From: CAYVAR01 sp964449675
GTDB taxonomy: Bacteria; Patescibacteriota; Microgenomatia; UBA10105; UBA927
Reading direction: 5' to 3'
Assembly: GCA_964449675.1 (NCBI GenBank)
Contig: CAYVAR010000031.1
Location: forward strand, 1-13,211
DNA: 13,211 bases
Numbering within the stretch: the stretch's first letter is position 1; each line of letters opens with the position of its first letter. A program made the position numbers and the translations under genes. Below the pieces are notes generated by a model. It was given only the letters and a program-made list of their open reading frames with translations. It ran no database searches and had not been told where the DNA came from. Shown here piece after piece: positions 1 through 5,284 of the stretch.

Positions 1-28
1 CCATCTTCACGCTCGGCCTTCGGCCTCG
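1..28. repeat. Left arm of 28-bp inverted repeat flanking the 310-1842 gene
   Basis: Bases 1-28 are the exact reverse complement of 1901-1928. The arm is GC-rich and contains two tandem TCGGCCT heptamers. It starts at the window edge, so it may extend further left. The bases just after it (about 24-60, with AAAAAGTCG and CATTTCTT) resemble, in diverged form, the composite repeat at 3950-3982, so this may be the end of a third copy. The two arms enclose one complete gene, which fits either a mobile cassette or two independent insertions of a common genomic repeat. Confidence 0.75.
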
Positions 29-46
29 TAAAAAGTCGGCTCGGAC

Positions 47-72
47 AAATCATTTCTTAAAAGAAATGATTT
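47..72. repeat. 12-bp AT-rich stem-loop
   Basis: AAATCATTTCTT (47-58) and AAGAAATGATTT (61-72) are perfect complements around a 2-base centre. There is no following T-run on either strand that would make it a convincing intrinsic terminator. It could be a processing or protein-binding site. Function unknown. Confidence 0.5.
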
Positions 73-79
73 CAAAAGA

Positions 80-110
80 AAAACGCAAAAATTTTTAAAG
101 AACTTTTATA
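80..110. repeat. Direct repeat, copy 1 (GAAAAACGCAAAAATTT block)
   Basis: The block GAAAAACGCAAAAATTT, followed by AAAGAACTTTT, recurs at about 2676-2705 as GAAAAACGCAAAAATTT followed by AAAGAGCTTTT, in the same orientation. Both copies are AT-rich intergenic DNA. Read on the minus strand both give a peptide tail with the string IFAFF, so they may be decayed 3' ends of related reading frames. Nothing functional can be assigned. Confidence 0.45.
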
Positions 111-115
111 AAATT

Positions 116-198
116 GATGGCCGCCCCGGTTGTACTCAAACCCTTTCGGATCTGTCCAGGACGGCCATCAAAAAAATCCGAAAGATTGTTTGAGTACA
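116..198. other. Two interlocked inverted repeats (A-B-A'-B' order)
   Basis: Arm A (116-123, GATGGCCG) pairs with A' (162-169). Arm B is TGTACTCAAAC (131-141) plus CTTTCGGAT (143-151). It pairs with B' (176-184 and 188-198), giving about 20 bp with a small 1x3 internal loop. The arms alternate, so A' lies inside the loop of B. This order suits two mutually exclusive RNA folds or a DNA-level element. A full pseudoknot is sterically doubtful, because the 7-nt linker 124-130 would have to span the long B stem. The element lies about 110 bp upstream of the 310-1842 gene. No known riboswitch is recognised. Confidence 0.5.
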
Positions 199-297
199 GA
201 AACAATATATCATAAATGTTAATGAAAAAATAGTACAATTTTAAACCTCTTGAAATTTAATTACTGAGATAGCAAGTCACTATAAGCTAATTTAGTG

Positions 298-303
298 TAT
301 AAT
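298..303 (+). promoter_or_regulatory. -10 box of the 310-1842 gene (TATAAT, 6 nt before ATG)
   Basis: A perfect TATAAT ends 6 nt before the ATG at 310, so the predicted transcript would start at or next to the start codon. It also lies inside the 5-codon extension that would begin at the in-frame GTG at 295. That argues for ATG 310 as the real start. No good -35 box is seen. Confidence 0.6.
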
Positions 304-309
304 TCCGCT

Positions 310-1842
310 ATGAGAATCGAATCTCCTATTCATGGCCAGACGGTCTATCATATAGGGCATACCGACGGGAGAGAATCATTTATTGGAGTCAACGCGTCTA
401 AAGATTTGCCTGGCCATAAGATAACTGAAGCAACTGGTGAGCAAATACTTGACTCTATTAAAAAACTTGAATTACCGCTTGCTGCTTATCCCACATCTGT
501 CGTAGGTTGGGGTGGATGTTCTGTGGCGGTAAGGATAAAATCATCAGAGGTAGATGAAAATACTGTTGCGGTTTTTTCAGCATTACCAGAAAGCGAAGGT
601 AAACCAGATTTTTTTAGAGCAACTACATTGTGGTCGAAGCAACAGCAAGTAGCTTCAGAATTTTCTCCAATGGTCCCCAAACAGAATATGGTTATTGTGG
701 ATGGAGTAGATGGCCGACCTATGATGATGAAGTTGTCCAAAGAAATTCCCGGTGACACATTGATGAGCTTGAGCCCACTTTATGTATTGGGAAATGAGAC
801 TTTACTTCGACAATGGGGTGTATTTTGCAGAAAGGTCATTAGCTATTTCAGAAAACACCAAGTAACTATTGATGTTGATGGTCGTTTACTTGTCACGCCT
901 CGAAGTGGTATATCGTGGATATTTCCACTTGATTCCTGTAATCTTATTGGAACTTATGGATCAAATGAACTAGCACTTATTGATCCTGAAGTAAACCCTT
1001 ATGATAAACCATTTAATAAGGCAGATACTTATTCCAAGCGATACTTAATTAAAAGGCTTATCGGTCTTGCTGCTGGAGCAGTTGGCTCAGATTTGTTGTC
1101 TCACATATACCTACTAAGAAACGCAAATTTCGACCGTAAGACAAAGGCAACGTATATAGAAAAACAACTCGGCGATGCGGAATATCAAAAATTTGTAAAC
1201 AGATTTGGTGAAATTATAAAAACTCTTGAACAAAATGGAATAAATTATCGAGTAATTGGAGGCATGGCGATAGCTGGATACTTACAAACTTTAGGTGAAG
1301 ACTATCATACTATGCCTTATCGACCAAACCACACCGCTCGTGATGTTGATGTTCTGGTTCTAGATCAACCTACAGATTCTCTCCAGAAAATATTGACGAG
1401 TCTGAAAAAGGAATATCCAGAAGTTTCCTTAACCGGATTGAAAACTCTACAAGAAGCACTTGCTGAGAATGATATAATTAGAAAAGATTTATATCCGCAC
1501 AAATATAGTAGGATAGTTCAAGAGAATGGTGAATTTTTACAAGTATATGGAGAGATATCGACACCTTTGACCACTGCCGATATTGAAGCCGTGCATGTTA
1601 ATTATGACGGTTTGAAAATCAAGACATTACGACCTGAAGTACTTGCAGGATTGTATCTCACCAGAGGAGGAGCAATCAAGTTTAAAGACCTACCAAAAAT
1701 TGAAAGACTGTATAAAGTCGCACCTTTTAGAATGCCAGATAATTTTATAGACTTTTCAAGATCAATGCGGAGTACATATCCTACTTATTATCGAAACTTT
1801 CTATTGTGGGAATTATATTACTATTTAATAGGCCAGGTTTGA
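310..1842 (+). CDS. Nucleotidyltransferase-like protein with degenerate kinase-like N-terminal region
   Basis: The protein is 510 residues from ATG 310; the in-frame GTG at 295 is rejected because a TATAAT box overlaps it. In the C-terminal half, VIGGMAIAGYL (315-325) followed by RDVDVLVL (344-351) matches the GG/GS...DxD active site of the polymerase-beta nucleotidyltransferase fold, with metal-binding Asp345 and Asp347. The third acidic residue is not certain; Glu415 is a candidate. The N-terminal half is less clear. The stretch around 206-230 (FPLDSCNLIG, then LALIDPEVNP) resembles the catalytic-loop Asn and metal-binding Asp region of aminoglycoside-kinase-like folds, but the usual HxD spacing is absent, so this is only a suggestion. 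No signal peptide or membrane segment is seen. It stands alone, flanked by inverted repeats. The substrate is unknown. It could modify a small molecule, tRNA or protein, or be a toxin-like NTase. Confidence 0.7.
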   Translation: MRIESPIHGQTVYHIGHTDGRESFIGVNASKDLPGHKITEATGEQILDSIKKLELPLAAYPTSVVGWGGCSVAVRIKSSEVDENTVAVFSALPESEGKPDFFRATTLWSKQQQVASEFSPMVPKQNMVIVDGVDGRPMMMKLSKEIPGDTLMSLSPLYVLGNETLLRQWGVFCRKVISYFRKHQVTIDVDGRLLVTPRSGISWIFPLDSCNLIGTYGSNELALIDPEVNPYDKPFNKADTYSKRYLIKRLIGLAAGAVGSDLLSHIYLLRNANFDRKTKATYIEKQLGDAEYQKFVNRFGEIIKTLEQNGINYRVIGGMAIAGYLQTLGEDYHTMPYRPNHTARDVDVLVLDQPTDSLQKILTSLKKEYPEVSLTGLKTLQEALAENDIIRKDLYPHKYSRIVQENGEFLQVYGEISTPLTTADIEAVHVNYDGLKIKTLRPEVLAGLYLTRGGAIKFKDLPKIERLYKVAPFRMPDNFIDFSRSMRSTYPTYYRNFLLWELYYYLIGQV

Positions 1843-1857
1843 AGTGGTAAAATGTTA

Positions 1858-2011
1858 ATGCTCGGCGGAGCCGAGCAAAAAATCGCGCGCGAAACATAAG
1901 CGAGGCCGAAGGCCGAGCGTGAAGATGGCGCTGCGAGTGGGTGGGGGCACTCGCAGCGCTACCTTTGAAACTCAGTCCGAATTTTTTCGTAAAGAGTCCA
2001 CAGAAATGGAT
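1858..2011. repeat. Composite dispersed repeat, long copy
   Basis: The sequence begins with hairpin GCTCGGC-GGA-GCCGAGC (1860-1876), then AAAAAATCGCGCGCGAAACAT, and ends with CAGTCCGAATTTTTTCGTAA and AGAGTCCAC. The same two blocks occur at 3938-4019 but are directly joined there. Here about 65 bp sits between them, holding the right inverted-repeat arm (1901-1928) and a perfect 12-bp hairpin, GCGCTGCGAGTG (1928-1939) with CACTCGCAGCGC (1948-1959). A nested insertion into an older element is the simplest reading. Together with the 3' end of the preceding gene this fills 1843-2038; no gene is supported there. A TAAAAT (1848-1853) lies 4 nt before an ATG at 1858, but the frame is only 13 codons. 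Confidence 0.65.
1901..1928. repeat. Right arm of 28-bp inverted repeat
   Basis: Exact reverse complement of bases 1-28. It lies inside the extra segment that separates the two halves of the composite repeat at 1858-2011, directly before the 12-bp hairpin at 1928-1959. Confidence 0.75.
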
Positions 2012-2038
2012 TTTCCGGCGAGTCAGGAATGGCGCAGT

Positions 2039-2434
2039 TTACTCCAATTTCAGAAGATTTTTCTTTTCTTCAAAAATAATCTTGAATTGTTTAAAAACAG
2101 CCTCTCTGCCTAGTAAATTAAAAGAAACGGTATATTCGTGGGAGAAAACTACGGGGCAGAGAAATTTTTTACCAGCAACTTCAATCTTCAATTCATGCAG
2201 ATATCCTTTAATATGACCCCCGACCCCACCCAACCAAATCTCTTTGCCTTTTTCAATTTCCAATCCCAAACTCAGGGCCACATCTTCTTTGAAAATAGAG
2301 ACGGTGGCGCCGGAGTCAATTAACGCGCCGGAATCAATAATTATTTTGCCAATATGGAAACGTAAGGGAACGATTGGAAACAGCAACCCTGTGGCATCCT
2401 GGCGGTAAGGGAAAACAGTCAGAGCTTTACCCAT
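2039..2434 (-). CDS. Retropepsin-like aspartic protease
   Basis: The protein is 131 residues, a typical size for single-domain retropepsin-like proteins, which work as homodimers. The catalytic motif is LIDSGATVSIF with Asp40-Ser41-Gly42. The second conserved region, FNLLGREAVFKQFKIIF (about 106-122), matches the LLGRxxxFxxFxxxF pattern of this family. A glycine-rich stretch (GGVGGHIKG, about 69-77) could be the flap. An oddity is a second DSGA at 34-37, giving a local IDSGA duplication just before the catalytic one. There is no signal peptide, so it probably acts in the cytoplasm. The ATG lies 16 bp inside the end of the upstream DUF5678-like gene, so the two are likely translationally coupled and functionally linked. 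The target is unknown. Confidence 0.8.
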   Translation of the reverse strand: MGKALTVFPYRQDATGLLFPIVPLRFHIGKIIIDSGALIDSGATVSIFKEDVALSLGLEIEKGKEIWLGGVGGHIKGYLHELKIEVAGKKFLCPVVFSHEYTVSFNLLGREAVFKQFKIIFEEKKNLLKLE

Positions 2435-2649
2435 AGGACATACGGCCCTTCGTCTTTTCGGGGAACGAGAAACGAAAATGGCGCTTTGCCCACCGGTAGT
2501 GTTTTTTCGTCTGCGGTATGCGTTACCAACGGGGCAATATCCCTCATTGTCTTTCCCGCTGCGATGATCTGGTTTTTAACCGGATCAATAGCAACCCATT
2601 TACCGGCAAATCTGCCCATATATTTTGTTGAAACATTCACTTTTTTCAT
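2419..2649 (-). CDS. Small DUF5678-like protein
   Basis: The protein is 76 residues. MGRFAGKWVAIDPVKNQIIA (11-30) followed by AGKTMRDIAPL resembles the short beta-rich DUF5678 pattern (Y/FxGKWVA..dgkvvasGk...). It overlaps the retropepsin-like gene by 16 bp and precedes it, suggesting a two-gene unit in which this protein may be substrate, adaptor or regulator of the protease; that role is inference. ATG 2649 is chosen because TAAAAT lies 9 nt upstream; no Shine-Dalgarno is visible. A later Met (residue 11) is possible but less likely. The molecular function of the family is not known. Confidence 0.65.
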   Translation of the reverse strand: MKKVNVSTKYMGRFAGKWVAIDPVKNQIIAAGKTMRDIAPLVTHTADEKTLPVGKAPFSFLVPRKDEGPYVLWVKL

Positions 2650-2658
2650 AGCTAACCC

Positions 2659-2664
2659 ATTTTA
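2659..2664 (-). promoter_or_regulatory. -10 box of the DUF5678/retropepsin pair (TAAAAT)
   Basis: On the minus strand TAAAAT is followed by 9 nt and then the ATG at 2649, which predicts a leader of only a few nucleotides. The spacing and box match those before the gene at 7348. It overlaps the end of the tiny ORF at 2662-2754. Confidence 0.45.
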
Positions 2665-2754
2665 ACATCCCTCAATGAAAAACGCAAAAATTTCAAAGAG
2701 CTTTTGGATTTTGGCAAACTTACCCGGGTTGGTGGTGTCGTAAACGGTGTTCAT
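2662..2754 (-). CDS. Possible 30-residue ORF coupled to the MFS gene
   Basis: ATG at 2754 overlaps the TGA of the MFS transporter in an ATGA arrangement. The frame runs 30 codons to TAA, giving a peptide that starts MNTVYDTTNPGKF and ends with a hydrophobic IFAFFIEGC. The second half coincides with the direct repeat shared with 80-110. It may be a real small membrane peptide, or the truncated remnant of a longer gene. No family is recognised, and there is no independent support beyond the overlap. Confidence 0.25.
   Translation of the reverse strand: MNTVYDTTNPGKFAKIQKLFEIFAFFIEGC
2676..2705. repeat. Direct repeat, copy 2 (GAAAAACGCAAAAATTT block)
   Basis: Second copy of the block at 80-110, with about 17 identical bases followed by AAAGAGCTTTT. 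It lies between the DUF5678-like gene and the MFS gene, inside the possible tiny ORF 2662-2754. Confidence 0.45.
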
Positions 2755-3917
2755 GCAAGCGACTTTTTCGCATTCCTATAAATGATCCAATAAATATATG
2801 TTACGGAGAATGCCATGAAGACCATCATGAGCAGAGCTCGGCGGGGACCGAAGACATCGGCAGTTTTACCAAGCACTAGTGTCATTAATGCGGCTCCAAT
2901 ACTTCTACCTAAAGATATCAGTGAATTCATGGTCGCACGCTGATTGTTCGCGTATTCTCTTTGGCGCAGCTCATTCTCAGCAACCACGCCGACTCCATAG
3001 AGAAATGAGGTGCTAGACATTAAAACTGGCGAAAGTATAGTCGGAAATACCAATGAGATTATATTAATAAATTTGTCAAATACGCTCTGCAATAATTTAG
3101 CAGTTTCACTCTTCATTTTACGCAGTATTTTTCCACTAAAATAGAAACCCGCCGACGCAGTTACATTTGACACAATGTTGGCAAAACCGATTGCCCATAT
3201 TGGCCAAATCGTGTTATAAAAGGCACCACGAAATTGATATGCAAGTTCATCGAAAGAATTGGCGAGTATAGAAGAAAGACTTAGCAAACGAAGTTTTTTG
3301 TTGGTCAGAAAGAGCGTAAACGCTTCGCGCAAGTGAGCATATATATTTGTGTCTTCTTTGTGACGTGATCGTGGCTCGACAAATTGAAAACTTACAATGA
3401 GCATAATTATTTGAGACAGTACAGCTAACCACATAACATAAGCAAAGGAAACGTTAGCAATCAAACCACCAATGACAGCGGACAGGGTGAGTCCGTTAAA
3501 CTCATGAGCACTGGTTTTTCCGAGATGTTCTTTATACTCTCCCTCTTTACCATTATCAGCGAGCGTATCGTACAAGAATGCTTCGTTATTCCCGCTGTAA
3601 AACGCTCTAGACATTCCTTCCATAATTGCCCCAATGACCAAAAACCAATACGAAAGACCTATGGCATAAAAAATAAAGGCGACTACTCGAGCACATGACC
3701 CTAAAATCATGGTGTATCTGCGACCAACTTTATCTGACAAGATACCCGTGGGAACTTCAAAGATTGCAGCGCTCAACATGATGACCCCGAAGATGCTGGT
3801 TCCCAGAGTGTATGACCCAGAAACTTTGGCAAAATAGATAATCGCTAAGGGCGCGAAAAACGTAAAGCCGATGAGGAAGTTAAAGATAGATAATAGACGA
3901 ACATTCTTCCGGTACAT
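2751..3917 (-). CDS. MFS transporter
   Basis: The protein is 388 residues, rich in hydrophobic helices and of the length expected for a 12-helix major facilitator. Motif A is present after the second helix: GILSDKVGRR (58-67). A degenerate second-half counterpart is LGKTADVFGPRR (about 351-362). SGNNEAFLYDTL (about 108-119), after the third or fourth helix, is typical of a drug-efflux-like MFS subgroup that has SGxxEAxxYD there. The substrate cannot be read from sequence; efflux of a small molecule in the cytoplasmic membrane is likely. ATG 3917 is supported by TATACT 8 nt upstream. The stop overlaps the ATG of a tiny ORF. The DUF5678 gene follows about 100 bp downstream on the same strand, with its own -10 box. 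Confidence 0.85.
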   Translation of the reverse strand: MYRKNVRLLSIFNFLIGFTFFAPLAIIYFAKVSGSYTLGTSIFGVIMLSAAIFEVPTGILSDKVGRRYTMILGSCARVVAFIFYAIGLSYWFLVIGAIMEGMSRAFYSGNNEAFLYDTLADNGKEGEYKEHLGKTSAHEFNGLTLSAVIGGLIANVSFAYVMWLAVLSQIIMLIVSFQFVEPRSRHKEDTNIYAHLREAFTLFLTNKKLRLLSLSSILANSFDELAYQFRGAFYNTIWPIWAIGFANIVSNVTASAGFYFSGKILRKMKSETAKLLQSVFDKFINIISLVFPTILSPVLMSSTSFLYGVGVVAENELRQREYANNQRATMNSLISLGRSIGAALMTLVLGKTADVFGPRRALLMMVFMAFSVTYIYWIIYRNAKKSLA

Positions 3918-3925
3918 AATGATAT

Positions 3926-3933
3926 AGTATAAT
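3926..3933. promoter_or_regulatory. Overlapping divergent -10 boxes
   Basis: The octamer AGTATAAT holds TATACT on the minus strand (3926-3931), 8 nt before the MFS ATG, and TATAAT on the plus strand (3928-3933), 4 nt before an ATG at 3938. The plus-strand frame runs 52 codons to 4096, antisense to the 3' end of the peptidase gene. RNA polymerase could not occupy both boxes at once, so mutual exclusion is possible. The minus-strand use is the better supported. Confidence 0.5.
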
Positions 3934-3937
3934 ACTT

Positions 3938-4019
3938 ATGCTCACGAATCGAGCAAAAAAGTCGCGCGGGCGAAACATTTCTTTGAAGCCCAGTCCGAAT
4001 TTTATCGTAAAGAGTCCAC
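3938..4019. repeat. Composite dispersed repeat, short copy
   Basis: GCTC-ACGAATC-GAGC (3940-3954), AAAAAAGTCGCGCGGGCGAA, ACAT, then CAGTCCGAATTTTATCGTAA and AGAGTCCAC. It matches the outer blocks of 1858-2011 without the roughly 65-bp middle segment. In both places an A/T-rich -10-like hexamer lies 4 nt before ATGCTC at the left end. Both copies lie just downstream of a minus-strand gene (retropepsin and peptidase), so a 3'-end role such as termination is conceivable. The plus-strand frame from ATG 3938 encodes SPNFIVKSP, and the long copy encodes SPNFFVKSP in a plus frame, so a coding origin is also possible. Confidence 0.6.
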
Positions 4020-4024
4020 CTAAA

Positions 4025-5113
4025 CTACTTCAAAAACGAAAGCGGATTGACGGTAATACCGCCTTTTCGTACTTCAAAATGGAGATGCGTCCCTGATGAT
4101 CTGCCTGTAGATCCCATCCGTCCGATAATTTGTCCACGACCTACGCTGTCACCAGCTTTCACATAAATTTCAGACAAATGTGCATAAAGAGTCGACAATC
4201 CATCACCGTTATCAATGGTTACATGTTGTCCGTATCCGTAGCGTAAATACTCGACATCGGTTACCACCCCGTTTGCAGCAGCAGCTATGCCTGGGGCAGC
4301 AGGATTGGCGATATCCAAAGCGTTATGGTACCAGACGGGATACTGGGTAATCAGTCCGCTCACCGGCCATTGGAATTGACCAGTACCTCCGGCAAAAACC
4401 GGCGGAATCGGTATAGTTCGTATCGGGGCAGCTTCTGGCATAACCCCATCAGGAACAATAAGTGTTTGGCCTACATTAAGGGCAAACGTGTCAAGATCAG
4501 TAAAGTCGTTAAATGGAAAGTTTACGATCTTTTGTGATTCTGTTTTATATCGTTTTGCTATAGTATATATTGTTTCTCCCTCACGCACTTTATGAACAAT
4601 CCCGGTAACCGGAGGAATTTTCAGTTCATCACCTATATTCAAACTATCTCTTTTTATATCATTAGCCCATTTTATTGTATCAATTAATATACCAAATTTT
4701 TCAGCAATACTCGAAAGTGTATCTCCTTTTTCAACTACATACGTCACGACTTGATCCCGTGGTTTTTCTGAACGTTTGGTCTCTATACCGTACTCAGATA
4801 CATCGAGTGAAGTCAAAACGGCTGAAGGTGGTGTAAAATCCGCAAGTCCTTTTGGGATACCACCCGGATATGCGTTTGCAAGTATTGGCGCACTCACGAC
4901 ACCCACGATAAAAAGAATGCCGAGAGAAAAATGAAGAAACGGTCGTTGGTAGGTACCCCGGCGGGCAATGAGAAGATCAACAATGATATCTTTATATCGT
5001 TCAAAGCCTTTCCCCCACCGTCGAAGTTTTTTATCTATGTAATTTCTCCAACCCTGCCCCCACAGCGATAGTTCGTCGAGAAAATTTATTAGCGTCTGTT
5101 TCATAGGGTTCAT
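4025..5113 (-). CDS. Membrane-anchored LysM-M23 family peptidase
   Basis: The protein is 362 residues: a basic N-terminal region of about 58 residues, one membrane segment (about 59-81), then an extracytoplasmic part. LysM 1 spans about 124-167 (YVVEKGDTLSSIAEKFG...LKIPP) and LysM 2 about 173-221. The C-terminal LytM/M23 domain (about 247-362) carries HNALD (His263, Asp267), AHL (His312) and HLHF (His343, His345), the full zinc and catalytic set. It is therefore expected to be an active metallo-endopeptidase cutting peptidoglycan cross-links, held at the wall by LysM. The large cytoplasmic N-terminus is unusual. ATG 5113 begins 1 nt after a strong GC hairpin (5114-5134); a second Met at codon 4 is an alternative start. 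No clear Shine-Dalgarno or close -10 box is seen. It may regulate or remodel the wall in cell division. Confidence 0.9.
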   Translation of the reverse strand: MNPMKQTLINFLDELSLWGQGWRNYIDKKLRRWGKGFERYKDIIVDLLIARRGTYQRPFLHFSLGILFIVGVVSAPILANAYPGGIPKGLADFTPPSAVLTSLDVSEYGIETKRSEKPRDQVVTYVVEKGDTLSSIAEKFGILIDTIKWANDIKRDSLNIGDELKIPPVTGIVHKVREGETIYTIAKRYKTESQKIVNFPFNDFTDLDTFALNVGQTLIVPDGVMPEAAPIRTIPIPPVFAGGTGQFQWPVSGLITQYPVWYHNALDIANPAAPGIAAAANGVVTDVEYLRYGYGQHVTIDNGDGLSTLYAHLSEIYVKAGDSVGRGQIIGRMGSTGRSSGTHLHFEVRKGGITVNPLSFLK

Positions 5114-5134
5114 CCGTCCCGCTAAGCGGGACGG
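5114..5134. repeat. REP-like palindrome in the peptidase leader
   Basis: CCGTCCCGC-TAA-GCGGGACGG is a perfect 9-bp stem with a 3-base loop, ending 1 nt before the peptidase ATG on the minus strand. It has the same design as the 20-bp palindromes at 12087 and 12214. Beyond it are AGGGTATACCCT (5148-5159) and CCTGAGCTTCGAAGGG (5164-5179), a form of the widespread CCTGAGCnnnTCGAAGGG repeat. The gap 5135-5284 holds these and no gene. A hairpin this close to the start could hide the ribosome site. Confidence 0.6.
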
Positions 5135-5284
5135 TTACGGCCCTTACAGGGTATACCCTTTGTGCCGTTTATCCTGAGCTTCGAAGGGTTCCTTCAATTA
5201 AAAAATTATTCAAATTAGTATTGGATGCGGCCATGATAGTGGGCAGCGTAACAAATACAGAAGCGCATTGCAAATTGGTGAGGT

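Noticed and set aside
295..309. GTG start giving a 515-residue version of the first protein
   Set aside because: The extra codons consist of a perfect TATAAT box, so ATG 310 is the more likely start.
1919..2216. Two overlapping plus-strand ORFs of 64 and 91 codons
   Set aside because: They lie over the composite repeat and the antisense of the retropepsin gene, which is clearly real. Only the short SPNFFVKSP string is of interest and is treated with the repeats.
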